A DNA stretch of 64,000 bases from Terripilifer ovatus (GCA_029222685.1 JARHVB010000059.1:19545-83544), one strand, 5' to 3'. Positions 1 to 9,010 are shown, counted from the stretch's first letter. Program-made: numbers and translations. Notes: a model not told the origin generated them from the letters alone.

Positions 1-28
1 TCGCCAATAGGGTATTAAATTGTTTCAC
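1..28 (-). CDS. Porin, 5' end only (runs off the window)
   Basis: Only the first nine codons are inside the window. Read on the minus strand from a GTG start they give MKQFNTLLA, nearly the same as the start of the complete porin at 2747-4252 (MKEFNILLASS), which also starts with GTG. The upstream 140 bases also match the leader of that porin. This is therefore very probably a second Porin_2 paralogue reading out of the window. The rest of the gene cannot be seen. Confidence 0.7.
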
Positions 29-175
29 TTTGCTCTCCTTATGACACGCCCCCGCCTGTGTCGGCCTGGCCATCATTTTTGTAAAAATGACTCCGCGCGG
101 CCCTTTCGGATCGAGTCGCAGCCAAAGGAGAGTGTGAAGAAATTGTGGCGCCCATCGATAGGCTAAGACTAGTCC
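29..175 (-). promoter_or_regulatory. Conserved porin leader/promoter region, copy 1
   Basis: This stretch aligns by eye with 4253-4395 upstream of the other porin: shared blocks include GTGTCGGCCTGGCCATCATTTT, GAGAGTGTGAAGAA and TTGTGGCG (the first block is quoted from within a longer match). It contains a perfect small palindrome CATTTTT-GT-AAAAATG at 74-89 that is only imperfect in the other copy. Conservation outside the coding region suggests a shared promoter or 5' untranslated control element; the exact signals are not identified. Confidence 0.6.
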
Positions 176-286
176 TAACGTAGTTTAACGCCGAGTATTT
201 ATCTTAAAATCAGTATGTTATAAAATAAGAAGTAGCGCGTCTCAAACTATAATGATGACAATCCGTCTGCTATACTTTGGGGCAGT

Positions 287-2104
287 TTGCAGCACGGAAA
301 CCGGAAATTGGACACATTCGATGCGTCGCAACGGGAGGCGATCAAGGCGTGCCTGGAGAACGTCCTGCGTGAGCCGGGGTTCGCCTCGTCCAAGTTGCTC
401 ACCAGGTTTCTTCGTTACATTGTAACGGAGACGATTGAAGGCCGCGGCCACCGGCTGAAGGGTTACAACATCGCCCTCAGCGTCTTCGACAAAGGCGAGC
501 ATTTCAATCCCCAAACAAATTCTGTTGTAAGGGTCGAGGCGACGCGCATGCGTCGCCAGCTAGCTATCTATTATGCCAAGGCCGGCATTCTCGACCGGTT
601 TGAAATCCGGCTCAATCGCGGAACCTATGTTCCGGTGTTCATTGAGCGTACGGTCAAGCAGGCCGCGATCCGGCGCCCGTTTGCCGATAGATCTCCCCTC
701 GAGTCGCCGCTGCATCCCGAAACGCTGCGGGGACCTTCCGCCTCTCTCATGACCAAGCTTCCCGCAGGACGGTGGCTTTGGCCGGCGCTCGCGGCTGTCG
801 CAATTGCCATGGGGGCGGTTCTTTATCTGGCAGTGCCACGGTCTGCTCCCCCGGTCGGAACCGAACTGACGGCATCATCGGCCAGTACCGACGACGAGCC
901 CGATTGGACCATGCCGCCGTCCATTTCCATCGCGCGCCTCGAGCGGCCGGAAGACAGTCCGCTGTCGCCGGCCCGGGCCGAAGCGCTGGCGCGCGAGACT
1001 GCGTCGGCGCTCGCCGGTTTCGATTCCTTGCGGGTGTTTGACGAACACGCGGCAAACACTGCCTCCCTGGGCGCGGAATATCGCCTGATCGGCAGCGTCG
1101 CCCGCACCGCCGACCGCCTGACCATTTCATTTCGGCTCATACACACGGCGGACAATCAGATTGTCTGGGCAAAGTCCTTCGACGAATTGCCGGTGGCCTT
1201 GAACGCGGAAAACCGGCTGCCTGTCGTCGCCAGCCTGGCGAGCACCTTGGGGCGCATCCACGGCGTCGTCTTTGCCGACCGCTTCAAGCGCATGCCGGAA
1301 TTCACCGATTCAGCCAGAGGCTTCGCCTGCATCATCTACAGTTCAAGATATTTCAATGCGCCGACACTGGCGAAGTTTTCAATCGCGCAGGAGTGCATCG
1401 AGCGAACCTTGCGCGAAGATCCGAAATCCAGCTCCAGCCATGCGATGCAGGCGATCCTGATCCTCGACGGCTATGTGAAAGGCTATGCGGTCGAGGCGCC
1501 TGGAGAGGCGCTGTCTCTTGCATTGGGCGCCGCCACCCAGGCAGTCGAACTCAAGCCCCATTCGGCGCGCGCTCATCAGGCCCTGTTCATGGCGCGCTTC
1601 TTCGACCGCCGTTTCGACGAAGCGTTTGAATCTGCGCAACGGGCGATTGCGTTGAATCCGTTCTCGATCGAAATCAAGAGCCGCGTCGGTGGGGCCTATA
1701 TTTTGCGTGGTCAAAACGAAAAGGGAATGGCGCTGCTGTCCGATGCCGCGGGCATAGTTGAGACCAAGGCCGGCTGGCTCGAATTCTACTTCTTCCTGGA
1801 CGCTTATATGCGCGGCGACGACGAGGAGGCGCGCCGCCACGCTTTGCGCGTCTCGGCCACGCGCACGCCGCTCGGCAGCGTCGCGCGCATCATCGCCAGC
1901 CATCGCAACGGCAAGGACGCGGCGACGGCAAAATGGATCGCCCATCTGAATGATCAGTTTCCGGAATTTTCCAGCGATATTTCCGGCGCGTTGGAACGGC
2001 TGGCGATGATCGAGCCGGTCAAGCAAAGAATGTTGGCTGATCTTGTGGCAGCCGGCGTAACGGTTAAATCGTCGAACCTGGTTGGCGGCCGCGGCGAGCG
2101 ATAG
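287..2104 (+). CDS. TPR protein with N-terminal winged-helix-like domain and one membrane helix
   Basis: This 605-residue protein has three visible parts. Residues about 10-118 form a domain (FLRYIV, GYNIALSVFDKG, NSVVRVEATRMRRQL) seen at the N terminus of many TPR or adenylate-cyclase-like proteins and thought to be winged-helix-like. A single transmembrane helix lies near 163-184. The remainder is extracytoplasmic, with a FlgO/adenylate-cyclase-associated type segment (LIGSVARTADRLTISFRL) and degenerate TPR repeats from about 390. A membrane-anchored signalling or regulatory role is inferred. The TTG start at 287 follows a GGGG stretch; another TTG at 308 is possible. It is flanked by two porin genes on the opposite strand. 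Confidence 0.7.
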   Translation: MQHGNRKLDTFDASQREAIKACLENVLREPGFASSKLLTRFLRYIVTETIEGRGHRLKGYNIALSVFDKGEHFNPQTNSVVRVEATRMRRQLAIYYAKAGILDRFEIRLNRGTYVPVFIERTVKQAAIRRPFADRSPLESPLHPETLRGPSASLMTKLPAGRWLWPALAAVAIAMGAVLYLAVPRSAPPVGTELTASSASTDDEPDWTMPPSISIARLERPEDSPLSPARAEALARETASALAGFDSLRVFDEHAANTASLGAEYRLIGSVARTADRLTISFRLIHTADNQIVWAKSFDELPVALNAENRLPVVASLASTLGRIHGVVFADRFKRMPEFTDSARGFACIIYSSRYFNAPTLAKFSIAQECIERTLREDPKSSSSHAMQAILILDGYVKGYAVEAPGEALSLALGAATQAVELKPHSARAHQALFMARFFDRRFDEAFESAQRAIALNPFSIEIKSRVGGAYILRGQNEKGMALLSDAAGIVETKAGWLEFYFFLDAYMRGDDEEARRHALRVSATRTPLGSVARIIASHRNGKDAATAKWIAHLNDQFPEFSSDISGALERLAMIEPVKQRMLADLVAAGVTVKSSNLVGGRGER

Positions 2105-2123
2105 GACGGATATCCGTTGCCGC

Positions 2124-2435
2124 CTAGCTATTTTTGTAGAGCGTTATCTGGGCAAAAGACGCGCATACAATTCCTGCAAGAACGACCGATGTTGCCGCTA
2201 TCCCCAAAGGCCGCTGGTAGGGTCCGGAGACTTGCATATAATTAGTCACGGCAATAATCGCAGCTATGCCTGATAGCACGAGTGCAGAACTACGTACGCG
2301 TTCGCAGTTGGCACGCAGAGTCTCCGCAACACGTTGCTGAGCTGTCTTGGTGTTAGCCAGGTCTGCAGCTTTTTCTGCTTCTTTGTAGTTTTCGCCGAGT
2401 AACAGCTTCTTGTCCGCGTCGGATAATTGAGCCAT
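2124..2435 (-). CDS. Small two-helix membrane protein, unknown function
   Basis: This 103-residue protein has a charged, helical N-terminal half (about residues 1-48, rich in Ala, Glu, Lys) followed by two hydrophobic segments at about 50-65 and 80-97. It has a strong ribosome-binding site (AGGGAGGG) seven bases before its ATG. No family was recognised. It sits between the TPR gene, which it meets tail to tail with 19 bases between, and the porin terminator. The good RBS and distinct composition argue for a real gene. Confidence 0.6.
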   Translation of the reverse strand: MAQLSDADKKLLLGENYKEAEKAADLANTKTAQQRVAETLRANCERVRSSALVLSGIAAIIAVTNYMQVSGPYQRPLGIAATSVVLAGIVCASFAQITLYKNS

Positions 2436-2504
2436 GAGGCCCTCCCTTATATTTCTGTATCGGCATACCGCATGAATAGTTCGAGAGAGCGTGGTTTGAG
2501 AAAG

Positions 2505-2528
2505 AGCCCTGGCGTTTGCGCCAGGGCT
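2505..2528 (-). terminator. Probable rho-independent terminator of the porin
   Basis: A perfect 10-bp stem AGCCCTGGCG / CGCCAGGGCT closes on a 4-base loop. Read on the minus strand it is followed by CTTTCTC, a weak T-rich tail, fitting termination of porin transcription. Confidence 0.6.
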
Positions 2529-2680
2529 TAGTCCGCCGGATATCCCAGCAGTCCCGGATCAGTTGCTCAGAGGGAGCGGATTGGAACGGAGGCAAAATTC
2601 CAATCGGTTGCGTGTCCGAGTTTTGCGAAGGCGCGGCCGTCCCGGCCGGGGCATTGCGCTCCCCGGCCGAAACTTTTGTC

Positions 2681-2729
2681 AGAGCATTTTCAAGCGAAGC
2701 GGGTGTCGGTTCGCGTGAAAATGCGCTCT
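2681..2729. repeat. Dispersed palindromic repeat, family A, copy 1
   Basis: An imperfect palindrome beginning AGAGCATTTTCAAGCGAAG and ending TTCGCGTGAAAATGCGCTCT. Related copies lie at 16752-16802, 16823-16852 (partial), 33586-33634 and 43259-43311. All are intergenic. Similar elements are known to be widespread in Hyphomicrobiales genomes. Confidence 0.85.
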
Positions 2730-2746
2730 TCATAAACGTCACCGGA

Positions 2747-4252
2747 TCAGAACGTGCGCTGGATGCGCATGCGGCCGGTCCAGTTGTTGGTGTTGATGCT
2801 GGTGGCGCACTGCGGGTTCGCCAGAGTGCAGGCCGGCGCCGTCGGCAGGCCGCCGCCGAAGCCGGTCAGGTTCTGTGTCAGGCGCGCGTAGGACAGTTCC
2901 ACGCCGATGTCGAAGTTGCGAACCGGGGACCAGACCAGGTTGGTCTTGACGTCCCAGGCCGTCGCCTTCGAAAGACCGCCATTGGTCCAGTCGGTCGCCT
3001 GCGTGATCTGGCCCGGCGTGATGCGGATGTACGAACCGATGAAGTTCGACCGCAGCGACGGGGTCCAGTAATGCGTGAACATGCCGGCGACGACGAGCGC
3101 CTTCGTGGACTCGACGCCGGGCGCGCAAGCTGCCGTGACGCAGAAGATCGTGATGCTGCGATCGCCGCGGAGATAGCCGCCAAGATAATTGGCAGTGACC
3201 GCGGAGTTTTCGTTGAGATTGTTATAGCCGACATAGTTGAGCGCGCCGTCGCTGTAGCCGATCCAGCCCTGGATGTGATCGCCTCGGGCGAGCATCGGCA
3301 GGTTGATGCGCAGCCCCGCGCCAATAGCCCATCCGGTCTTGGTGACCAGTGGGCCAAGGCCGTTGGTGACCGCGTTGATCGCCGGGGTAGCGAAGTTGGC
3401 GGTGTTCTGGATCACCGCACCCGACAGCATCGCGGAGCCCCAGCCTTGATCGACGCGCAGGTTGCCGACGAGACCCGGGAGACGTTGCGGGCCGACGGCG
3501 GTCGCCGTTGCGCCGGCCAGGCCCGCGGGCGTGAAGCCGAGCGAGTTGGCGGTCGCGGAGGCCGAGAGTTCGCCACGGTTTTCCAGCGCGATGGTGGCCG
3601 AGAAGCCGCCGCCGAAGGTCGCCGTATAGGCGATCTGACGGATGCCGTTCGGGAAGCCTGGCGCAAACATTGAGTGATACTGGTAGGGCGGCAGGAACGT
3701 GAAGTTCGAGGCAGCCTGACCGATGGTGAAACCGGCGAAGCGGATGTAGGCGGCTTCGATGGCGGGGCTGGTGGTGCCGGCAGCCGGAGCCGGGGTGGAG
3801 TTGAACGGCGAGGTCTGGGCGAGACCAGTATTAATGGCCAAGCGGAGGGTCGCGACGGTCTGGACCGTGCCCCAGGCGGACTGGGTGCGGGCGTCCATCA
3901 TCAGAATGCCGCGGGCGTACCAGCCGAGCTGATCAATGCCATTGGTGCTATAGAACGGAGCGATGCTCGTGCCGGCGGGAGCTGCCAGGCCGGCATAGTT
4001 CGGGCCGCCGGCGGAGCGCAGGCGAACCGCATTCTTCGCCGGGGTATACCAGGTGTCGATACGGACGCGGCCGCCGATCTTCAGGCAGGTGTCGGTTCCG
4101 GGAATCCAGTAGAAGCCGGCGCCATATGCGTCGCAAACCCGCACATATTCGACCGGCGCTGATTTGCGCGATGGCAAATCGGCTGCCTGAGCGGCAGCCA
4201 CGGACAGGAGACCTGCCGCGCTGCTCGCCAATAGAATATTGAATTCTTTCAC
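2747..4252 (-). CDS. Outer-membrane porin, Porin_2 family
   Basis: A 501-residue protein with a cleavable signal peptide (cut expected after SVAAAQA near residue 23), then the family hallmark ADLPSRKSAP...VRVCDAYGAGFYWIPGTDTCLKIGG (quoted in part) and a C-terminal beta strand ending in Phe, as expected for an outer-membrane barrel. This is the alphaproteobacterial RopA/Omp2b type of general porin. The GTG start is supported by the signal peptide and by the same start in the paralogue at the window edge. Its long leader is conserved with that copy. A terminator hairpin lies about 220 bases downstream. Confidence 0.93.
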   Translation of the reverse strand: MKEFNILLASSAAGLLSVAAAQAADLPSRKSAPVEYVRVCDAYGAGFYWIPGTDTCLKIGGRVRIDTWYTPAKNAVRLRSAGGPNYAGLAAPAGTSIAPFYSTNGIDQLGWYARGILMMDARTQSAWGTVQTVATLRLAINTGLAQTSPFNSTPAPAAGTTSPAIEAAYIRFAGFTIGQAASNFTFLPPYQYHSMFAPGFPNGIRQIAYTATFGGGFSATIALENRGELSASATANSLGFTPAGLAGATATAVGPQRLPGLVGNLRVDQGWGSAMLSGAVIQNTANFATPAINAVTNGLGPLVTKTGWAIGAGLRINLPMLARGDHIQGWIGYSDGALNYVGYNNLNENSAVTANYLGGYLRGDRSITIFCVTAACAPGVESTKALVVAGMFTHYWTPSLRSNFIGSYIRITPGQITQATDWTNGGLSKATAWDVKTNLVWSPVRNFDIGVELSYARLTQNLTGFGGGLPTAPACTLANPQCATSINTNNWTGRMRIQRTF

Positions 4253-4395
4253 TTTATTCTCCCCTCACGATGCACCCCCGCCCGTGTCGGCCTGGCCATC
4301 ATTTTGTGAAATTGACTGCGAACGGCCCTTGCGGATCGCGTTGCAGCCTGAGGAGAGTGTGAAGAATTTGTGGCGTGCGCCGGTAGGCTAGGACT
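4253..4395 (-). promoter_or_regulatory. Conserved porin leader/promoter region, copy 2
   Basis: Matches 29-175 upstream of the first porin, including the GGCCTGGCCATCATTTT and GAGAGTGTGAAGAA blocks, while the flanking sequence diverges. A short GTTAACGGGG-type inverted element follows at about 4408-4420. Shared regulation of both porins is the simplest reading. Confidence 0.6.
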
Positions 4396-4528
4396 AGTAA
4401 TAAACCCCGTTAACGGGGTGTATGGAGCGCGATATCAGTGAGTTGTGAGAGCTGAACCAAACTCTCACAACTATAATGACGCCAGATAGTCGACTAGACC
4501 TTGCGGCCGATCGAAGAATGGAAAAGCG

Positions 4529-5356
4529 TCAGATCGCGGCGGCCATGACTTTCGCCGTCTCGTCATAGTGGCGCCACAGCTCCGGATCGATCGGGTTGGG
4601 CGCGCCGAAATAGCCGTCCGGCGTCAGCCGCCGGGCCTCGTCGCCGCCTTTGCGCCAGTCCTGCAAGTCCTGCAGGGTCAGGCGCGTGGGTTCGAGATTG
4701 CGCAAGGCGTCGTAATCTACCGTATCGGGGAAATAGCGCATCATCGCCGCTGTCTCGAATTCGTCGGCATGGACGCCGAGAATACCGGTGAGTTTGAAGT
4801 CCTCCAATTGCGGCACCGGCTCCCACGGTACCCAGATCGGCTCCTTGCCAGTCTGGCCGATGCGTTCGAACATGCGCCAGCGAAACGGCGCATAGAGCCA
4901 GCGCGCGCGACGGTCTTGTCCTTGGCGGCCCTCGCCATGAAGTGCGGTCAGCACATCGCGGATCATCTCGTTGTGGATGCGGTCGCCATGGTGGCTGACG
5001 ATCAGCACGTCCTGGAACTCGTTCTCGAACAGGGACTCGATCACATCGGTCAGCAGCGCCGCGGCAGTCGCGGGACGGATGCGAAAGCTGCCGGGATAAT
5101 CGACGAGAATGCCGTTGATGCCCCAGTAATACGGCGGCGCGATCAAGGTTTCGCGGCCGCGCGCTGCCGCATAGCGCTGCGTCGACCGGCACAATGCATG
5201 GGCGATATAGGCATCGGTGCCGATCGGCAGATGCGGGCCGTGACATTCCATCACACCGACCGGCAACAGGGCCGCCGCGCCACGCCGCGCTGCCGCGCGG
5301 ATGGCAGGCGCCGTCATCTCCGCTATCGTGTCCGCCAGCAGGGAAATTGCCGTCAT
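4529..5356 (-). CDS. Creatininase-family amidohydrolase
   Basis: A 275-residue protein of the creatinine amidohydrolase family, metal-dependent hydrolases of cyclic or linear amides. The N-terminal metal motif is clear (MECHGPHLPIGTDAY: Glu37, His39, Asp48). The second motif is SHHGD where most members have GHGGN, so substrate preference may differ from creatinine. The gene follows pobA by 14 bases on the same strand and is probably co-transcribed with it, although no known pathway joins 4-hydroxybenzoate hydroxylation to creatininase. The true substrate is unknown. Confidence 0.85.
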   Translation of the reverse strand: MTAISLLADTIAEMTAPAIRAAARRGAAALLPVGVMECHGPHLPIGTDAYIAHALCRSTQRYAAARGRETLIAPPYYWGINGILVDYPGSFRIRPATAAALLTDVIESLFENEFQDVLIVSHHGDRIHNEMIRDVLTALHGEGRQGQDRRARWLYAPFRWRMFERIGQTGKEPIWVPWEPVPQLEDFKLTGILGVHADEFETAAMMRYFPDTVDYDALRNLEPTRLTLQDLQDWRKGGDEARRLTPDGYFGAPNPIDPELWRHYDETAKVMAAAI

Positions 5357-5370
5357 TGCTGCGTCTCCCG

Positions 5371-6546
5371 TTAATCCTCTACGAAAGGCAGACCGGCATA
5401 TTGTTCGGCGATCGTCGTCTGCGCGGCGCGCGAGCCGGCAATATATTCGAGCTCGCTGAGCTGGAGATTGCGCTGGAACGGCGAGTGTTCGTCGAACTTA
5501 TGTAAGAGCTCGGTCATGCGGGTCGAATAGCGGACCGTCTTCCATATGCGTTCCAGGCAGCGAGCCGAATAGGCATCGAGCCTGCCGCGTCCGCCAGTGC
5601 GATAGAATTCGGTCAGGCCGCGCGACAGCACGCGCACGTCGGCAACCGCAAGGTTGAGCCCCTTGGCGCCGGTGGGCGGGACGATGTGAACGGCATCGCC
5701 GGCGAGAAACAGGCGGCCATATTGCATCGGCTCCGTTACGAACGAACGCAGTTGCGCCACATCGCGCTGGAAGATTTCGCCTTCGGCGATCTCGCTGCGG
5801 TCATAATCGAACATGCGCTTGTGCAACTCGTCCCAGAAGCGCGCATCGGACCAGTTGTCAAGCTTTTCATCGAAGGGGACTTGCAGATAAAGCCGCGAGA
5901 CCTCCATCGAACGCCGGCTGCAAAGAGCAAAGCCGTCGTCGCTGTTGGTATAGGTCATATCCGCAATCGGCCGGGCTCGCGCCAGCACGCCGAGCCAGGC
6001 AAAATTGAACGTATGATCATACGTGGTGATGACATTTTGCGGCATGGCCGGGCGGCTGACGCCGTGAAAGCCGTCACAGCCGGCGATGAAATCGCACTCC
6101 AGCGTCTTGTCTTCGCCATCGTGCTGATAGTGAATGACGGGGCTCTCGCTGTCGATGTTCGACAGTTTCGTCACCTTGGCCTCGAAGATCAGCGGATCGC
6201 CGGCAGCGATTCTGGCGGCGATCAAGTCCTTCACGATTTCCTGCTGGCCGTAAATCATCACCGATTTGCCAGCCAGCTCCGGCAGATTGATATGGATCGT
6301 GCGGCCGCGAAAGCGCATGTCGATCCCTTCGTCCACCATGCCTTCGCGCTTCAGCCGGGAGTCGAGGCCGAGCCGTTCCATGATTTCGACGGTGCCGGTT
6401 TCGAGCACGCCGGCGCGCACACGTGCCTCCACATAGGCACGGCTGCGCGCTTCAAGCACGACGGATTCGATCCCCTGCTGTTTCAACAGATGTGACAGGA
6501 AAAGGCCTGCCGGCCCGGCGCCGATGATTCCGACCTGAGTGCGCAT
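5371..6546 (-). CDS. pobA: 4-hydroxybenzoate 3-monooxygenase
   Basis: This FAD monooxygenase converts 4-hydroxybenzoate to protocatechuate with NADPH and O2, feeding the beta-ketoadipate pathway. The 391 residues match the usual length (about 394). Visible are the FAD fingerprint GAGPAG (9-14), the PobA-typical RVRAGVLE (near 42-49), the DG motif GCDGFHG and the second FAD motif GDAVHIVPPTGAKGLN. It is divergent from a MarR-family gene across a 164-base gap that is the likely control region. No protocatechuate dioxygenase genes are in the window. Confidence 0.95.
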   Translation of the reverse strand: MRTQVGIIGAGPAGLFLSHLLKQQGIESVVLEARSRAYVEARVRAGVLETGTVEIMERLGLDSRLKREGMVDEGIDMRFRGRTIHINLPELAGKSVMIYGQQEIVKDLIAARIAAGDPLIFEAKVTKLSNIDSESPVIHYQHDGEDKTLECDFIAGCDGFHGVSRPAMPQNVITTYDHTFNFAWLGVLARARPIADMTYTNSDDGFALCSRRSMEVSRLYLQVPFDEKLDNWSDARFWDELHKRMFDYDRSEIAEGEIFQRDVAQLRSFVTEPMQYGRLFLAGDAVHIVPPTGAKGLNLAVADVRVLSRGLTEFYRTGGRGRLDAYSARCLERIWKTVRYSTRMTELLHKFDEHSPFQRNLQLSELEYIAGSRAAQTTIAEQYAGLPFVED

Positions 6547-6710
6547 TTCCGTGATTGACCTATGCCCGGTGAAACGAGGTTCGCCTCGGTGTCAAAACGC
6601 CGGAAGACGATCGAAATCTCTTATCGCAGCGGTGGGGGTTTTGCGAGCTTTTTAGATGCAGCCGGGCCCTGGCTGGCCGTGCTAGAACCGCCGGGTCAGG
6701 AGACGCAAGA

Positions 6711-7220
6711 ATGACGGACGGCAGCAACATCATTTCATTGGGCGGCGGAATCGATACCATTCCATCGAAACTGCTTTCGGCCGCCAATTTCTGGCGCCGG
6801 AGCGGCAATTTCTATTATCGCCGCCATTTCCGCATTTCGATCACGGACGTGCGTATCCTGACCTTCCTGCAAGCACGCGGGCCGGTCTCGCTGAATGCCA
6901 TGGCGGACCATTGCGGCATCGACAAAACTCAAGCAAGCCGCGCGGTGAAGGAATTGATCGGCCGCAAGCTGGTCGTTCATAACCGCAGCGCCGCCAACGG
7001 CCCTGTCGGTCTTTCCTTGGCCCATGATGGTGTGCGAATGTGCCGCAAGCTCAAGCCCGCGTCGCAGGCGCGCCAGAAGTTTCTCGCCGCCGGCTTCTCA
7101 GGCGCCGAGATTGATCAACTCGACCGCATGCTCGATGTTATGCTCGGCAACGCGCGCGCGTCATTGGTCGCCGACGCCGACAGCAGACCGGTGAAACAAG
7201 CCAGGCGGAAACGCCCGTGA
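6711..7220 (+). CDS. MarR-family transcriptional regulator
   Basis: A 169-residue protein with a MarR winged helix: the recognition-helix region reads LNAMADHCGIDKTQASRAVKELIGRKLV (partly quoted), followed by the wing. It is divergent from pobA, so it may control the pobA-creatininase pair; other bacteria use PobR of the IclR or AraC families for this, so the assignment is an inference from position. Its stop overlaps the GTG of the next gene (GTGA), indicating translational coupling with the methyltransferase-like gene. Confidence 0.88.
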   Translation: MTDGSNIISLGGGIDTIPSKLLSAANFWRRSGNFYYRRHFRISITDVRILTFLQARGPVSLNAMADHCGIDKTQASRAVKELIGRKLVVHNRSAANGPVGLSLAHDGVRMCRKLKPASQARQKFLAAGFSGAEIDQLDRMLDVMLGNARASLVADADSRPVKQARRKRP

Positions 7221-7912
7221 TTCCCTGGGTTCTTGTCGACAAGGCGCAAGTGCCTGGCCAAGTGCCGGGCAGTGGCAATGATCTGCGCCTGATGCAGCGC
7301 GGCGCCGAATTCTCGATCATGCTGGGGCAGAACGAACTAATGAACAGCCGCCTCAGCGGCTCGGAACAGGCGCTGGCGACACTGGCCTGCGAAAAGATTG
7401 CAACGCGCGAGACCCCGCGTCTGTTGATCGGCGGTCTCGGCATGGGCTTTACCTTGCGCGCAGCCCTCGCCGTGCTCGGTCCCAAAGCCGAGGTCGTCGT
7501 CGCCGAATTGGTGCCGGCGGTCGTCGTCTGGGCGCGTGGCCCGATGGCGCCGGTGTTCGGCGACAGCCTGAGCGATCCGCGCGTCAGCATCCGCGAGGCC
7601 GACGTCCGACAATTGATCCGGCCGGCGGCGGAGAGTTACGATGCGATCCTGCTCGATGTCGACAACGGTCCTGACGGACTGACCCGCGCTTCCAATGACA
7701 GCCTGTATAGAAGGGCGGGGTTGAGCGCCGCCCATCGCGCGCTGCGTGCTGGAGGGGTCCTGGCCGTCTGGTCATCGGGGCCGGACGCCGCGTTCACCCA
7801 GCGGCTGCGCCAGGCGGGGTTTGACGTGGAGGAAAAGCGTGCGCGTGCCAATGGCGCACGCGGCGGCGCGCGGCATGTGATCTGGGTCGCGACGAAGGTT
7901 GATGTGCGTTAG
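7217..7912 (+). CDS. Spermidine-synthase-like Rossmann protein
   Basis: A 231-residue protein with the spermidine synthase / SAM-methyltransferase fold: glycine-rich nucleoside motif LLIGGLGMGFTLRAAL (about 71-86), an acidic strand end VVVAELVPAVV, and YDAILLDVDNGP (about 141-152). It lacks the full N-terminal beta domain and other polyamine-binding signatures, so aminopropyl transfer is not established. The GTG start overlaps the stop of the MarR gene by four bases, implying co-expression. It meets the TPR gene tail to tail with a repeat hairpin between. Confidence 0.8.
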   Translation: MIPWVLVDKAQVPGQVPGSGNDLRLMQRGAEFSIMLGQNELMNSRLSGSEQALATLACEKIATRETPRLLIGGLGMGFTLRAALAVLGPKAEVVVAELVPAVVVWARGPMAPVFGDSLSDPRVSIREADVRQLIRPAAESYDAILLDVDNGPDGLTRASNDSLYRRAGLSAAHRALRAGGVLAVWSSGPDAAFTQRLRQAGFDVEEKRARANGARGGARHVIWVATKVDVR

Positions 7913-7918
7913 AGCGCA

Positions 7919-7959
7919 CCCTCATCCAACCCTTGCATCGCGAGGGTCGGACGAGGGCC
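7919..7959. repeat. Dispersed palindromic repeat, family C, copy 1 (terminator-like)
   Basis: An imperfect palindrome CCCTCATCCAACCCTTGC...GCGAGGGTCGGACGAGGG between two converging genes, followed by TGTTTTCTT on the plus strand. It could end transcription from both sides. Related copies lie at 48980-49017, 50681-50712 and 52383-52442. Confidence 0.75.
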
Positions 7960-7978
7960 CTGTTTTCTTCGTGAAGCT

Positions 7979-9010
7979 TTAATTGGCTTTCTTCGTCGCT
8001 GCCTGAAGACGTGCACGCAGCTTGGGCGCGTTGGCGTCGCGCGGATTGAGCGCCGCAGCAGCATTGGCGTCGGCGAGCGCATGAACGAGATCGCCCTGTT
8101 TCTCATAAGCCTCTGCGCGGTGCAGGAAACCGTCGGCCTGTTTCGGATCGCGTTTGATCGCCTCGCCGAAATCGGCAATGGCACGCGGCAGATCGCTCTT
8201 GGCCATGTAGGCAAGCCCGCGGTTCTGGAAAATCCTGCCGATCCGCGGTTCGATCGCGATGGCGGCGTCATAGTCGGCGATGGCGCGGTCGAATTTGTTC
8301 TGATTGTAGAGCGTGAAGCCGCGATTGACCAAGGCCTGCACGCTCTTGGGGTCGCGGCGCAGGGCCTCGTCGAAGTCGGCCATGGCCTTTTCCTTGTCAC
8401 CCTTGCCGGCATAGAGCACGCCGCGGTTCGCCAGCGAGTTGACCTCCTGCGGATCGAGCTTGATCGCCTCGCCATAGTCGGCGATGGCCTGCTCGATGTC
8501 GCCCTTGTTCTGGTAGGCGACGGCGCGGTTGAAATAGAGGACGGACGCCTTCGGATCGTTCAGCCTGATCGCGGCGTCATAGTCGGCGATCGCCTTGTCC
8601 CACTGGTTGCGGGTCTTGAACAGCATGGCGCGGTTGTTGAAAGTCTGGATCAGGGTCGGGTCGAGTTCGATCGCCTTGTTGAAGTCGCGCAAAGCCCCAT
8701 CGAGATTGCCACTCATCGCCGTGAGATAGCCGCGGTTGTTATAGGCGGCCGCATTGCGCGGATTGAAACGGATCGCATTGGTGAAATCAGCGATCGCTTC
8801 CTTGCTCTTCCCCATGCCCTGCAGGGCAAAGCCGCGATTGTAATGGGCTCGGCTCAGCACCTCCTCGTCCATCCGCTGCATCTTGATCATTTCGGTGCAG
8901 CCGATGACCGTCTCCTCGAACGTCTCGGCGGGGCAGGGCGCGGCAAGCGCGGGCAAGGCAGAGCTGCCAAGTGCAAGGACAGCTATCAGGCTCACGGAAC
9001 GAAACCGCAT
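7979..9010 (-). CDS. Secreted or periplasmic TPR-repeat protein
   Basis: A 343-residue protein with a signal peptide (cleavage expected near ALPALAAP, residue 23-25) and then about eight consecutive TPR units of 34 residues, recognisable by repeated YNNRG, FNNRA, LVNRG and ADYDAAIRL/DFNKAIEL segments that begin near residue 53. TPR arrays mediate protein-protein contacts; the partner is not indicated by the neighbours. It ends 66 bases from the converging spermidine-synthase-like gene. Confidence 0.9.
   Translation of the reverse strand: MRFRSVSLIAVLALGSSALPALAAPCPAETFEETVIGCTEMIKMQRMDEEVLSRAHYNRGFALQGMGKSKEAIADFTNAIRFNPRNAAAYNNRGYLTAMSGNLDGALRDFNKAIELDPTLIQTFNNRAMLFKTRNQWDKAIADYDAAIRLNDPKASVLYFNRAVAYQNKGDIEQAIADYGEAIKLDPQEVNSLANRGVLYAGKGDKEKAMADFDEALRRDPKSVQALVNRGFTLYNQNKFDRAIADYDAAIAIEPRIGRIFQNRGLAYMAKSDLPRAIADFGEAIKRDPKQADGFLHRAEAYEKQGDLVHALADANAAAALNPRDANAPKLRARLQAATKKAN

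Larger units (their letters stand above)
2436..2746. other. Intergenic region with terminator and palindromic repeat
   Basis: This 311-base gap separates the small membrane protein from the porin end. It holds a strong hairpin (2505-2528) and a copy of the dispersed GCATTTTC palindromic repeat (2681-2729). No gene is seen in it. Confidence 0.6.

Noticed and set aside
2516..3673. Plus-strand open frame opposite the porin
   Set aside because: Shadow of the porin coding sequence, starting inside the terminator hairpin.
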